64,000 nt of DNA, taken from NCBI GenBank assembly GCA_046294265.1, contig JBKBKC010000015.1:18313-82312 (forward strand), read 5' to 3'. Under the pieces are notes generated by a model. It made no database searches. It was not told the origin of the DNA and saw nothing but the letters and a program-made list of their open reading frames with translations. Below are positions 15,705 to 24,423 of this stretch, one piece after another. Position numbers and translations under genes: made by a program. Origin of the DNA: JBKBKC01 sp046294265. GTDB taxonomy: Bacteria > Pseudomonadota > Alphaproteobacteria > Rhodobacterales > Rhodobacteraceae. The first letter of the stretch is position 1. The number at the start of each line of letters is the position of its first letter.

Positions 15705-16185
15705 TCACACCGCCCCCGCCATCCCGTCCAGCCGGGCATGGCTGGCCGCCATCCCCTCCTCCATCCCGCTCGCCAGCATCGCGCCAAGCGCCTCGGCATC
15801 GGGCAGGGTCATCACCATCACCAGCCGCATACCCGTGTCATCAGGCAGGAACCGCGTTTCCGCGCGGTCGTCGGGCGTGGGGTCGGGCAGGTGCTTCCGT
15901 TCCACATGCGGGATGCGGTGGGGCGCCTCGACCTCCAGATATTCCCCGGTCAGGTGGAACCCCTCGCCGAACCCATCCGCCCATTCGCAGCGTGTCCGCC
16001 CGCCCGCCCGGCCAGGCTTCGCCGATGCAGAGGGGCATGGTCCAGCCTTCCGGCCCTGTCAGACAGTGCTGCATGATCGCGGGGTCGGTATGGGCGCGGA
16101 ACACCGCCGCCGGTGCCGCGCGAAATCGGCGGGTGACGCGCACCTGCCGGTCGCCAGTCGTCGTCAGGGTCAGTCTTTTGGTCAT
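15705..16185 (-). pseudogene. Frameshifted SRPBCC (AHSA1-like) gene
   Basis: From ATG 16185 the product reads as a normal AHSA1 N-terminus (VTRRFRAAPAAVFRAHTDPA) as far as EAWPGGRADT. The rest of the domain (CEWADGFGEGFHLTGEY to GMAASHARLDGM) continues in another frame to a stop at 15705. The change falls in a GGGC tandem repeat (15996-16011). One 4-bp unit fewer would restore a single frame of about 158 codons, similar in size to the neighbour. It is therefore a pseudogene, a phase-variable gene or a sequencing slip. ATG 16185 overlaps the arsR-like stop (ATGA). Confidence 0.8.
15996..16011. repeat. 4-bp (GCCC)n microsatellite causing the SRPBCC frameshift
   Basis: CCGCCCGCCCGCCCGG on the plus strand contains three tandem GCCC units inside the coding sequence. 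Gain or loss of one unit shifts frame, the usual behaviour of a contingency locus. Confidence 0.75.
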
Positions 16186-16605
16186 GGCCCATCCTCGCGT
16201 CGCATCTTGTCCAGCACGCCATCGAGCCGGTCGTACCGCGGCTCCCATACGGCGCGGTATCGGCCCAGCCAGCCCCACAGCGCCTCCACCCTCTCCGGAT
16301 TCGCCCGCCGTGGCCGGGCGCTCCGCGCCACCCGTGTCGTGATCAGCCCCGCCGCCTCCAGCACCCGCAGATGGCGAAATGGCGGGCTGGCTGATCGTGA
16401 AGGGGGCGGCCAGCACCTGCGCCGTCGCCTCGCCCGTCGTCTCTGCCACCCAGTCATCCCGGGTCGCCGCATCGGCGGCAGGAGAGACGTAGTCGAGAGG
16501 GGCCATCACATCGAAGATGCGGGCATCGGGCGCGTTGTCGGACAGGATTAGGCCCCGCGCACCGGTGCGGGTGCGGTCGGTCCAGCGGCGCAGGAGCGTG
16601 TCCAC
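16182..16605 (-). pseudogene. Frameshifted ArsR-family transcriptional regulator
   Basis: A GTG start at 16605 with GGAGG 6 nt upstream opens a frame containing GEATAQVLAAPFTISQPAIS, the helix-turn-helix of ArsR regulators that control SRPBCC genes. The expected recognition-helix continuation RHLRVLEAAGLI is in the next frame and runs to LDKMRREDGP and a stop at 16182. Restoring two bases (CG) at about 16372-16376 would rejoin the frames. The segment before the HTH is also poorly conserved, so decay is likely. The gene overlaps the downstream SRPBCC pseudogene. Confidence 0.7.
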
Positions 16606-16627
16606 ACTGTCCCTCCGGCGCTCCTGA

Positions 16628-16647
16628 ATATAACTTTAAAATTATAT
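16628..16647. promoter_or_regulatory. 20-bp palindrome upstream of the arsR-like gene, probable operator
   Basis: ATATAAC, TTTAAA and ATTATAT form a near-perfect palindrome (one mismatched pair) 22 bp upstream of the GTG at 16605, in an AT-rich island inside GC-rich DNA. ArsR regulators bind such palindromes over their own promoters. It is well preserved although the regulator itself is broken. Confidence 0.6.
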
Positions 16648-16789
16648 GACAGACGCCCGCGGAACGCCTTGCCCAAACCCCCCGCATTTTTGCTGGCCTG
16701 ACCGCCGGAAACTCGCTAGTCTTACCCACAGACCCGGGGAAAACCGGGCGACCGAGGCAGGCAGTTTACAGGCAGATCAGGCGGCCCCC

Positions 16790-17956
16790 ATGACCGAGAT
16801 GGTTTATGGCTCCATGCCCTCGCGGGTGTCGGAGCCGGTTCTTCCCCGTTGGTGGCGCTCCATCGACCGCTGGTCGCTGATGGCGGTGCTGGCACTTTTC
16901 GCCATCGGCATCCTGCTGGGGCTGGCAGCATCGGTGCCGCTCGCGCAGCGCAACGGGCTCAACCCCTTCCACTATGTCCAGCGGCAGGTGTTCTTTGGCG
17001 CCGTTGCGCTGGGGGTCATGGTGATCGTGTCGATGGCCCCGCCTGCACTGGTGCGCCGCATGGGGGTGCTGCTGTTCGTGGGGGCATTCCTTGCGCTTGC
17101 GGCGTTGCCCTTCCTCGGCACCGATTTCGGCAAGGGGGCGGTGCGCTGGTTCAGCCTGGGCTTTGCCTCGGTCCAGCCCTCGGAGTTCCTGAAACCCGGT
17201 TTCGTCGTGCTGGCCGCCTGGCTGATCGCGGCCAGCAACGAACCGATGGGGCCGTCGGGCAAGATCTGGTCCTTCACCCTCACCCTGATGATCGTGGGCC
17301 TTCTGGCCATCCAGCCCGATTTCGGGCAGGCGGCGCTGGTGCTCTTTGGTTGGGGGGTGGTCTATTTCGTGGGCGGGGCCTCGATGATCCTGATCCTGGT
17401 CGTGGCGGGGCTGGTCGCGGCGGGGGGCTTTGCCGCCTACACCATGTCCGAACATTTCGCACGCCGCATCAACGGCTTCCTGGCCCCCGACGTGGACCCC
17501 CGCACCCAGCTTGGCTATGCCACCAACGCCATACAAGAGGGCGGGTTCTTCGGCGTGGGCGTGGGCGAGGGGCAGGTGAAATGGTCGCTGCCTGATGCCC
17601 ATACCGATTTCATCATCGCCGTGGCGGCCGAGGAATACGGGCTGGTCCTCGTGATCCTCATCATCGCGCTTTACGCCACCATCGTCGCCCGCGCCCTGAT
17701 GCGCCTGGTGCACGAGCGTGACCCCTTCACGCGCCTCGCAGGCGCGGGGCTGGCCTGCATCTTCGGCGTGCAGGCCATGATCAACATGGGCGTGGCCGTG
17801 CGCCTGCTTCCTGCCAAGGGCATGACACTGCCTTTCGTCAGCTATGGCGGATCCTCGGTCATTGCCGCAGGCATCACGCTGGGGTTCCTTCTGGCCCTCA
17901 CCCGGTCGCGCCCGCAGGGCCGGATGGGCGAGATCTTCACGCGGAGGGGGGCGTGA
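16790..17956 (+). CDS. ftsW: Septal peptidoglycan glycosyltransferase FtsW
   Basis: SEDS-family integral membrane glycosyltransferase, 388 aa, that polymerises septal peptidoglycan from lipid II together with FtsI. About ten membrane segments are visible. Signature segments include VQPSEFLKPGFVV, the loop with IQPDFGQA, PDAHTDFIIAVAAEEYG and RLLPAKGMTLPFVSYGGSS. The start is taken at ATG 16790 (MTEMVYGSMPS), which matches related proteins; ATG 16799 is possible. murG starts within its stop codon (GTGA). Confidence 0.96.
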   Translation: MTEMVYGSMPSRVSEPVLPRWWRSIDRWSLMAVLALFAIGILLGLAASVPLAQRNGLNPFHYVQRQVFFGAVALGVMVIVSMAPPALVRRMGVLLFVGAFLALAALPFLGTDFGKGAVRWFSLGFASVQPSEFLKPGFVVLAAWLIAASNEPMGPSGKIWSFTLTLMIVGLLAIQPDFGQAALVLFGWGVVYFVGGASMILILVVAGLVAAGGFAAYTMSEHFARRINGFLAPDVDPRTQLGYATNAIQEGGFFGVGVGEGQVKWSLPDAHTDFIIAVAAEEYGLVLVILIIALYATIVARALMRLVHERDPFTRLAGAGLACIFGVQAMINMGVAVRLLPAKGMTLPFVSYGGSSVIAAGITLGFLLALTRSRPQGRMGEIFTRRGA

Positions 17957-19050
17957 CCCAACCCCTCCTCCTCATCGCGGCGGGCGGCACGGGGGGGCAT
18001 ATGTTCCCCGCCCAGGCCCTGGCCGAGGCGATGGTGCGGCGCGGCTGGCGGGTGAAACTGTCCACCGATGACCGGGGCGCGCGCTACGCGGGCGGATTTC
18101 CGCATGTGGTGGCGGTAGAGCGCGTGGCCTCCGCCACCTTCGCGCGGGGGGGAGCCCTGCAAAAGGCGCTGGTGCCCCTGCGCATCGCGGGCGGTGTCAC
18201 GGCCATGGTCGCGCGGATGCTGCGCGACCGGCCCGCGCTGGTGGTGGGGTTCGGCGGCTACCCCTCGATCCCCGCACTGGCGGCGGCCACGATCCTGCGC
18301 CTGCCGCGCATGATCCACGAACAGAACGGGGTGCTGGGCCGCGTCAACCAGACCTTCGCCCGCCGCGTGATGGCCGTGGCCTGCGGCACCTGGCCCACCA
18401 CCCTGCCGGACGGCGTCACCGGCACCCACACCGGCAACCCCGTCCGCCAGGCCGTGCGCGACCGCGCCGGGGCCGCCTATATCCCGCCGGGCGATTACCC
18501 CATGTCCCTCGTGGTCATGGGCGGCAGCCAGGGCGCGCGGATCCTCTCCGATGTGGTCCCCGACGCCGTCGCCCGCCTGCCCGACCCCTTGCGCGACCGC
18601 CTGCGCATCGCCCACCAGGCCCGCCCCGAGGATGCCGCCCGCGTGACCAGTACCTACGCCGCCGCAGGCATCCGCGCAGAGGTCGAACCCTTCTTCCCCG
18701 ACATCCCCCGCCGCCTGTCCGAGGCGCAACTGGTGATCTCCCGCGCCGGCGCCTCCTCCATCGCCGACATCACCGCGATCGGCCGCCCCGCCATCCTGAT
18801 CCCCTTCGCCGCCGCCGCCGCCGACCACCAGACCGCCAACGCGCGGGCAATGGTCGAGGGCGAGGCCGCCATCCTGATCCCCGAAGCGGCCCTTGACGCA
18901 GGCACGCTCGCGTCGCACATGGCGGCGGTCCTTGAAAACCCCGCCGCCGCCGCCCGCATGGCCGCCAACGCCACCGCGCTGGGCCGCCCCGCCGCCACCG
19001 ACGCGCTTGTCGATCTTGTCCTCACCCTGTCCGGAACGTCCGCCCCATGA
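17953..19050 (+). CDS. murG: Undecaprenyldiphospho-muramoylpentapeptide N-acetylglucosaminyltransferase (MurG)
   Basis: Peripheral membrane GT28 glycosyltransferase, 365 aa, that converts lipid I to lipid II. The glycine-rich N-terminal motif AAGGTGGHMFPAQALAEAM (about residues 7-25), HEQNGVLGRVNQ near 118 and GGSQGAR near 192 are all present, as is the nucleotide-sugar site around PFAAAAADHQTANA. Start GTG 17953 overlaps the ftsW stop; murC overlaps its end by 4 nt. Confidence 0.97.
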   Translation: MTQPLLLIAAGGTGGHMFPAQALAEAMVRRGWRVKLSTDDRGARYAGGFPHVVAVERVASATFARGGALQKALVPLRIAGGVTAMVARMLRDRPALVVGFGGYPSIPALAAATILRLPRMIHEQNGVLGRVNQTFARRVMAVACGTWPTTLPDGVTGTHTGNPVRQAVRDRAGAAYIPPGDYPMSLVVMGGSQGARILSDVVPDAVARLPDPLRDRLRIAHQARPEDAARVTSTYAAAGIRAEVEPFFPDIPRRLSEAQLVISRAGASSIADITAIGRPAILIPFAAAAADHQTANARAMVEGEAAILIPEAALDAGTLASHMAAVLENPAAAARMAANATALGRPAATDALVDLVLTLSGTSAP

Positions 19051-20468
19051 ACGCCACCAAACTGCCCCTCGAACTCGGCCCCATCCACTTCGTCGGCATC
19101 GGCGGCATCGGCATGTCCGGCATCGCCGAGGTGCTGATGACCATCGGCTACCGCGTCCAGGGGTCGGATTCCAAGGCGTCAAAGATCACCGACCGGCTGG
19201 TGAAACTCGGCGCCACGGTCTTTGAGGGGCAAAAAGCGGATAACCTGGGCGAGGCGGCGGTGGTCGTGATCTCCTCCGCCATCAAGCGCGGCAACCCCGA
19301 ACTGGAAGAGGCGCGCCGCCGCAAGCTGCCCGTGGTGCGCCGGGCCGAGATGCTGGCCGAACTGATGCGCCTGCGCTCCAACATCGCCATCGCGGGCACC
19401 CACGGCAAGACCACCACCACCACGATGGTCGCCACCCTGCTGGACAAGGGCGGCTTCGATCCCACCGTCATCAACGGCGGGGTGATCCACGCCTATGGCT
19501 CCAACGCCCGCGCCGGCGAAGGCGAATGGATGGTGGTCGAGGCGGATGAATCCGACGGCTCCTTCAACCGCCTGCCCGCGACCATCGCCATCGTCACCAA
19601 CATCGACCCCGAACATATGGAGCATTGGGGCAGCTTCGACGCCCTGCGGAAAGGCTTCGACGATTTCGTATCCAACATTCCCTTCTACGGCCTCGCCGTC
19701 TGCTGCACCGACCACGCGGAGGTGCAGGCGCTGGTCGGCCGCCTCACCGACCGCCGCGTGGTCACCTTCGGCTTCAACGCCCAGGCCGACGTGCGCGCCG
19801 TCAACCTGCGCTACGAGAACGGCACCCCCGCCTTCGACATCCTCCTCCAGAACGAGGGCGAAGGCGCGGCCATCGAGGGCTGCACCCTGCCCATGCCCGG
19901 CGATCACAACGTGTCGAACGCGCTTGCCGCCGTCGCCGTCGCCCGCCACCTCGGCATGAAGAAATCCGAGATCCGCGCGGCGCTGGCCGCCTTCGCCGGC
20001 GTCAACCGCCGCTTCACCCGCGTGGGCGAGTGGCGCGGCATCCCCATCATCGACGACTACGGCCACCATCCGGTGGAAATCGCCGCCGTCCTCAAGGCCG
20101 CCCGTAAATCCATCGAGGCCAACCCCCAGGGCCGCATCATCGCCGTCCACCAGCCGCACCGCTACACGCGCCTCTCGAACCTCTTCGACGACTTCTGCAC
20201 CTGCTTCAACGAGGCTGATGTCGTGGCCATCGCCGATGTCTATGCCGCGGGCGAGGAGCCCATCCCCGGCGCCAGCCGCGATGATCTGGTGGCGGGCCTC
20301 ATCGCCCACGGCCACCGCCACGCCCGCGCCCTGCTGGACGAGGCCGACCTCGAACGCCTGGTGCGCGAACAGGCCCGCCCCGGCGACATCGTGGTCTGCC
20401 TCGGCGCCGGCACCATCAGCGCCTGGGCCAACGCCCTGCCGGGCCGCCTCATCGGCCAGGCCGCCTGA
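19047..20468 (+). CDS. murC: UDP-N-acetylmuramate--L-alanine ligase (MurC)
   Basis: First Mur ligase of the pathway, adding L-alanine to UDP-MurNAc, 473 aa. N-terminal Rossmann motif GIGGIGMSGIAEVL near residue 14, ATP loop GTHGKTTTTT beginning at 117, EADESDGSF near 167 and DDYGHHPVEI near 337 are conserved. ATG overlaps the murG stop. A dispersed repeat copy follows 32 nt after the stop. Confidence 0.97.
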   Translation: MNATKLPLELGPIHFVGIGGIGMSGIAEVLMTIGYRVQGSDSKASKITDRLVKLGATVFEGQKADNLGEAAVVVISSAIKRGNPELEEARRRKLPVVRRAEMLAELMRLRSNIAIAGTHGKTTTTTMVATLLDKGGFDPTVINGGVIHAYGSNARAGEGEWMVVEADESDGSFNRLPATIAIVTNIDPEHMEHWGSFDALRKGFDDFVSNIPFYGLAVCCTDHAEVQALVGRLTDRRVVTFGFNAQADVRAVNLRYENGTPAFDILLQNEGEGAAIEGCTLPMPGDHNVSNALAAVAVARHLGMKKSEIRAALAAFAGVNRRFTRVGEWRGIPIIDDYGHHPVEIAAVLKAARKSIEANPQGRIIAVHQPHRYTRLSNLFDDFCTCFNEADVVAIADVYAAGEEPIPGASRDDLVAGLIAHGHRHARALLDEADLERLVREQARPGDIVVCLGAGTISAWANALPGRLIGQAA

Positions 20469-20499
20469 TGCGCCGCGCCCATCCTGAAACCACTTCCCG

Positions 20500-20565
20500 T
20501 TTTCATCTTGGCGCAAGTATCCTCGGGGGGCGGGCCGCAGGCCCGGGGGGCAGACAGCCCCCCTC
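20500..20565 (-). repeat. Composite dispersed repeat, copy 4
   Basis: Minus-strand reading: GGGGGGCTG..CTGCCCCCC hairpin, GGGCC/GGCCC hairpin, CCCCCCGAGG, core ATACTTGCGC and CAAGATGAAAAC. It lies between murC and the DUF2484 genes. Confidence 0.75.
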
Positions 20566-20583
20566 TTGCGACGGGTGCCGCAC

Positions 20584-20859
20584 ATGACCACTCCCCTGAT
20601 CGCCGCTGTCGCCTGGGCGCTTGCCGCCACCGCCACTGCCTTCCTTCCGATGCGCGCCCAGATGATCCCCGGGATTGCCCTTCTCATTGCCGCGCCGCTC
20701 ATCCTCATTTGGATCGGCATGGTGCACGGCCCCTGGATCGCCCTCGCAGGTCTCGCGGGCTTTCTCAGCATGTTCCGCAACCCGCTGATCTACTTCGCCC
20801 GCCGCGTCACGGGCCGCCCCGCCGCCCTGCCACCCGAACTTGAGGAGCCTCGCAAATGA
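20584..20859 (+). CDS. DUF2484-like small membrane protein
   Basis: 91 aa with three hydrophobic segments (about residues 4-20, 29-47 and 51-68) and a charged C-terminus. It resembles the second DUF2484 protein just downstream in its opening (ALAATATAFLPMRAQMIPG), so the pair may be a diverged tandem duplication. DUF2484 genes are typically found between murC and murB in Rhodobacteraceae; function unknown. ATG 20584 is preferred over an upstream in-frame ATG at 20566, since it gives the shorter hydrophobic N-terminus. It overlaps the next gene by 4 nt. Confidence 0.75.
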   Translation: MTTPLIAAVAWALAATATAFLPMRAQMIPGIALLIAAPLILIWIGMVHGPWIALAGLAGFLSMFRNPLIYFARRVTGRPAALPPELEEPRK

Positions 20860-21101
20860 CCGCCTCGCTCGTCGCTGCCTGCCTCTGGGCCATCGCCGCC
20901 AACATCGCCGCGCTGATCCCCTCGCGCCGCAATCACTGGCCGCAGGCCATGGCACTGATCGCGACCGGCATCCCGATCCTGGGCTGGGTCACCTGGACGA
21001 ACGGCCCGTTCTGGGGCCTTGCGGTCCTGGCCGCCGGGGTGTCGGTCCTGCGCTGGCCGGTGTTCCACCTCTGGCGCTGGATGCGCCGCCGCGCAGGGTA
21101 A
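20856..21101 (+). CDS. DUF2484 family membrane protein
   Basis: 81 aa, three predicted membrane segments (residues about 4-20, 29-46, 51-66) and the DUF2484 pattern LWAIAANIAALIPSRRNHWP followed by NGPFWGLAVLAAG. ATG 20856 overlaps the preceding stop, so it is translationally coupled. Role unknown. Conserved placement inside the dcw cluster suggests a link to envelope synthesis or division, which is inference. Confidence 0.82.
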   Translation: MTASLVAACLWAIAANIAALIPSRRNHWPQAMALIATGIPILGWVTWTNGPFWGLAVLAAGVSVLRWPVFHLWRWMRRRAG

Positions 21102-21109
21102 GCGCGCCG

Positions 21110-21373
21110 ATGCAGGCCATCGCCGCCCTCGCCCTCGGCTGCGTCGCCGCAGGTGCGGCCCTTGGCTACCTCCTCGCCCGCATGGGCCGCCAGTCCATCG
21201 CCATCGGCCTTCTTTCCGCGGTCCTCCTCGGCGGCCTCCTCCTCCTCGCAACCGCCCACATGCGCGACGGGATGGATGCCATGGGCCATGTCGTCATCGC
21301 CTTCATCTTCTTCATTCCAGCCGGCATCGGCATTGCCATCGGCCTCTGGATCGGCAGCCGCCGCCGCGGCTGA
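21110..21373 (+). CDS. Hypothetical small membrane protein
   Basis: 87 aa, nearly all hydrophobic, with three membrane segments (about residues 3-23, 29-48 and 60-82) and a basic tail SRRRG. It begins 8 nt after the DUF2484 stop, so it probably belongs to the same transcript. I do not recognise the family. Codon usage matches the neighbours. Confidence 0.6.
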   Translation: MQAIAALALGCVAAGAALGYLLARMGRQSIAIGLLSAVLLGGLLLLATAHMRDGMDAMGHVVIAFIFFIPAGIGIAIGLWIGSRRRG

Positions 21374-21662
21374 GGCATTGCGCCGGGCGGCAAGGCAGCG
21401 CGGCACAACCGGCCATCGCCCTCTCACCCGCGGATCAACCATTTAAACAGGGTTGGTCCGACCGGTCATTCGCATCTGGCTCCCCCCGAATCCCCCCATC
21501 CGTTAACGCCCCGCCCGCCCGTCCGTGTCGGGACGGATGCCAGACGCAAACCCGACGCGAACCCGACGCAGGCCAGCCCCCGATTTCCCCGCCATTCCCG
21601 CAGGTTACCCTACCGCGCGCCCGATATTGCGGAAATCCGCCCGCCGCGCTATCCCGCGCCCC
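21374..21662. other. Intergenic region before murB
   Basis: 289 bp with no supported gene. It contains TTTAAACAGGGTTGGTCCGACC in part, an imperfect inverted repeat (GGTTGGTCC/GACCGG, 21449-21466), and one copy of the second dispersed repeat family (21523-21570). It may hold a promoter for murB onward, but no clear -35/-10 pair is seen. Confidence 0.5.
21523..21570 (+). repeat. Second dispersed repeat family (GACGC-rich), copy A
   Basis: A 48-bp segment beginning CCGTGTCGG, followed by ACGGATG, GACGCAAA, CCGACGCG and ACCCGACG. It matches 34045-34090 on the minus strand at about 85% by eye. Both copies lie in the 5' region of a gene (murB here). Confidence 0.65.
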
Positions 21663-22595
21663 ATGAACATGCCCCGGCCCCGCGGCCCGTTAACCCCCAA
21701 CCGCCCCCTCGCCGACCTCACCTGGCTGCGCGTGGGCGGCCCCGCCGACTGGCTGTTCCAGCCACAGGATGAGGGTGACCTGGCCGGTTTCCTGGCAGCC
21801 CTCGACCCCGCCATCCCGGTCTTTCCGATGGGCGTCGGCTCCAACCTCATCGTGCGCGACGGCGGCATCCGGGGGGTGGTGATCCGGCTGGGGCGGGGGT
21901 TCAATGGCCTCGAGATCACGGGCGATACCGTCACCGCAGGGGCCGCTGCCCTCGATGCCCATGTCGCGCGCCGGGCGGCCGAGGCGGGGCGCGACCTCAC
22001 CTTCCTGCGCACGATCCCTGGCAGCATCGGCGGTGCGGTGCGGATGAATGCGGGCTGCTACGGCAGCTATGTCGCCGAAGTATTGGCGGAAATCCGCGTG
22101 GTCACCCGTCAGGGCACCGTCGAAACCCTCCCCGCCAGTGCCCTCAACCTGCGCTACCGCCAGTCCGACCTGCCCACCGATGCCGTCATCATCGCCGCCA
22201 CCTTCCGCGCCCCGCCCGGCGATCCGGCGGAACTTGAGGCCCGCATGGCCCAACAGATCGCCACCCGCGACGCCAGCCAGCCCACAAGGGATAGATCCGC
22301 AGGCAGCACCTTCCGCAACCCCTTGGGCCGATCCTCCACCGGACAGGCCGATGACACGCATGAGCTGAAGGCCTGGAAGGTGATCGACGAGGCTGGCCTG
22401 CGCGGCGCCACGCGGGGCGGCGCGCAGATGAGCCTCAAACATTCCAACTTCCTCATCAACACCGGCACCGCCACCGCCGCCGATCTGGAGGGTTTGGGCG
22501 AAGAGGTGCGAAAAAGGGTTTTCCAACACAGCGGTATCGCGTTAGAATGGGAAATCATGCGGGTGGGTGAACCGGCCGCTGACAACCAAGAATAA
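21663..22595 (+). CDS. murB: UDP-N-acetylenolpyruvoylglucosamine reductase (MurB)
   Basis: FAD-dependent reductase, 310 aa, completing UDP-MurNAc synthesis with NADPH. FAD-binding motif MGVGSNLIVRDGG begins at residue 56, TIPGSIGGAVRMNAGCYG near 118 and the catalytic region GAQMSLKHSNFLIN near 257 are all present. Start is ATG 21663; a second ATG at 21669 is possible, and neither has a strong ribosome binding site. ddl follows 26 nt downstream. Confidence 0.96.
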   Translation: MNMPRPRGPLTPNRPLADLTWLRVGGPADWLFQPQDEGDLAGFLAALDPAIPVFPMGVGSNLIVRDGGIRGVVIRLGRGFNGLEITGDTVTAGAAALDAHVARRAAEAGRDLTFLRTIPGSIGGAVRMNAGCYGSYVAEVLAEIRVVTRQGTVETLPASALNLRYRQSDLPTDAVIIAATFRAPPGDPAELEARMAQQIATRDASQPTRDRSAGSTFRNPLGRSSTGQADDTHELKAWKVIDEAGLRGATRGGAQMSLKHSNFLINTGTATAADLEGLGEEVRKRVFQHSGIALEWEIMRVGEPAADNQE

Positions 22596-22621
22596 GGGCC
22601 GGAACCGGCCCAGAGGCAGTG

Positions 22622-23542
22622 ATGGCGGGCATGTCGAGCAGGGCAGCCCCCGAAGTGGCGGTTCTGATGGGTGGCCCTTCCGCCGAGCGGGAGGTCAGCC
22701 TGTCGTCCGGGCGCGCCTGCGCCCAGGCCCTGAGGGAGGCGGGATACCGGGTGACCGAGGTCGATTGCGACCGGTCCTTGCCCGCACAACTTATTGATCT
22801 GAAACCCGATGTCGCCTTCAACGCGCTGCACGGCCCTTACGGTGAGGATGGCTGCGTGCAGGGCATCCTGGAATGGTTGCGCATCCCCTACACGCATTCG
22901 GGCGTGCTGGCCTCGGCCCTCGCCATGGACAAGCAGCGCACCAAGGAGACGTTCCGCGCCGCGGGCCTGCCGGTGGTGCAATCCGTGCTGGCCGCGCGTG
23001 ACGACGTGCAGGCGGGCCATGTCATGCCCCCGCCTTATGTGGTGAAACCCAATAACGAAGGCTCCTCGGTCGGCGTCCATATCGTGCGCGAGGGGGCGAA
23101 CGCCCCGTGTCTGGCCGACACGATGCCCGCGACCGTGATGGTCGAGGCTTTTGCCCCGGGGCGCGAGCTGACCACAACCGTCATGGGCGACCGTGCGCTG
23201 TGCGTGACCGATATCCTGACCGACGGCTGGTATGATTACGCCGCGAAATACAGCGTCGGCGGGTCGCGCCATGTCTGCCCGGCCGAGATTCCGCCAGAGA
23301 TTGCAGAGGCTTGCCTTGACTACGCCCTGCGCGCGCACCGTGCCCTTGGCTGCCGGGGCGTCAGCCGCACCGATTTCCGCTGGGACGAGGCGCGCGGTCT
23401 GGCGGGCCTGATCCTTCTGGAAACCAACACCCAGCCCGGCATGACGCCCACCTCGCTCGCCCCCGAGCAGGCGGCGGTGATGGGCATTTCCTTTCCGGCC
23501 TTCTGCGCCTGGATGGTGAAGGACGCCTCATGCGATCGCTGA
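22622..23542 (+). CDS. ddl: D-alanine--D-alanine ligase
   Basis: ATP-grasp ligase, 306 aa, making the D-Ala-D-Ala dipeptide used by MurF. The N-terminal motif VAVLMGGPSAEREVSL (residues about 10-25), the ALHGPYGEDG loop, PYVVKPNNEGSSVGVH and the metal-binding LLETNTQPGMTPTSL near the end are present. AGAGG at 22612-22616 lies 5 nt before ATG 22622; a GTG at 22619 and an ATG at 22631 are alternatives. Its end overlaps ftsQ by 13 nt. Confidence 0.96.
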   Translation: MAGMSSRAAPEVAVLMGGPSAEREVSLSSGRACAQALREAGYRVTEVDCDRSLPAQLIDLKPDVAFNALHGPYGEDGCVQGILEWLRIPYTHSGVLASALAMDKQRTKETFRAAGLPVVQSVLAARDDVQAGHVMPPPYVVKPNNEGSSVGVHIVREGANAPCLADTMPATVMVEAFAPGRELTTTVMGDRALCVTDILTDGWYDYAAKYSVGGSRHVCPAEIPPEIAEACLDYALRAHRALGCRGVSRTDFRWDEARGLAGLILLETNTQPGMTPTSLAPEQAAVMGISFPAFCAWMVKDASCDR

Positions 23543-24423
23543 TCCGCCGCGCGCCCCCGGTCACCCGGCGCGACCCCGCGCCCAGCCGGTGGTCCTATCG
23601 GATGCACCGGCTGTGGCTCACGCCAATCTTCCGCCGTCTGGTGCGGGTGGGGGTGCCGGTGTTCGTGCTCACCTTCGGCGTCGGGCTCTATCTGGCGGAC
23701 GAAGGCCGGCGCATGCAACTGACCGCGGGCGTGGCGTCCTTGCGCGAAGAGGTCAAGAACCGCCCCGAATTCATGGTCTCGCTCTTGTCGGTCGAAGGGG
23801 CCTCGCTGGCCCTGGCCGAAACGGTGCGGCAGGCCCTGGCGCTGCCACTGCCGATGTCGTCGCTCGATCTTGACCTTGCCGCCGCACGGGACCGGGTGAT
23901 CGGCATCGACGCCGTGGCCACGGTGCTGATGCGCGTGCAGCCGGGCGGTATCCTGCAAGTCACTGTTACGGAACGCGAACCCGCCGTCGTCTGGCGCGGG
24001 CCCCTCGGCCTGATCCTGCTGGACGACACCGGCCACCGGATCGCCGCCCTTGAGGCGCGCACCGAACGCGCGGACCTGCCGCTGATCGCGGGCGAAGGCG
24101 CGGATGCGGCCGTTCCCGAGGCGCTGCAACTGATCCTGTCCTCCGGCCCGCTCCTGCCGCGGCTGCGTGGCCTCGTGCGGATGGGCGACCGGCGGTGGGA
24201 CATCGTGCTGGACCGCGACCAGCGCATCCTCTTGCCCGAGGTCGAGCCGCTGGCGGCGCTGGAACGCCTGATCGCGCTGGACGCCGCGCAGCCCATTCTC
24301 GAACGCGACGTGGCGGCGGTGGACCTGCGCCTGCATGGCCGCCCGGTGCTGCGCCTTGCCCCCGCTGCCCTGATCGAATTCCGCCGCGCCCGCGGCATCC
24401 TTCCCCCGGAGACCGCCCTGTGA
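23530..24423 (+). CDS. ftsQ: Cell division protein FtsQ
   Basis: Bitopic divisome protein, 297 aa, that recruits FtsL and FtsB. A basic cytoplasmic tail precedes one membrane segment at about residues 37-57 (VRVGVPVFVLTFGVGLYL). A POTRA-type domain follows (about 78-150), then the beta domain that includes VTEREPAVVWR. It begins inside ddl and its stop overlaps ftsA (GTGA). Alphaproteobacterial FtsQ layout and context make the call firm. Confidence 0.94.
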   Translation: MRSLIRRAPPVTRRDPAPSRWSYRMHRLWLTPIFRRLVRVGVPVFVLTFGVGLYLADEGRRMQLTAGVASLREEVKNRPEFMVSLLSVEGASLALAETVRQALALPLPMSSLDLDLAAARDRVIGIDAVATVLMRVQPGGILQVTVTEREPAVVWRGPLGLILLDDTGHRIAALEARTERADLPLIAGEGADAAVPEALQLILSSGPLLPRLRGLVRMGDRRWDIVLDRDQRILLPEVEPLAALERLIALDAAQPILERDVAAVDLRLHGRPVLRLAPAALIEFRRARGILPPETAL

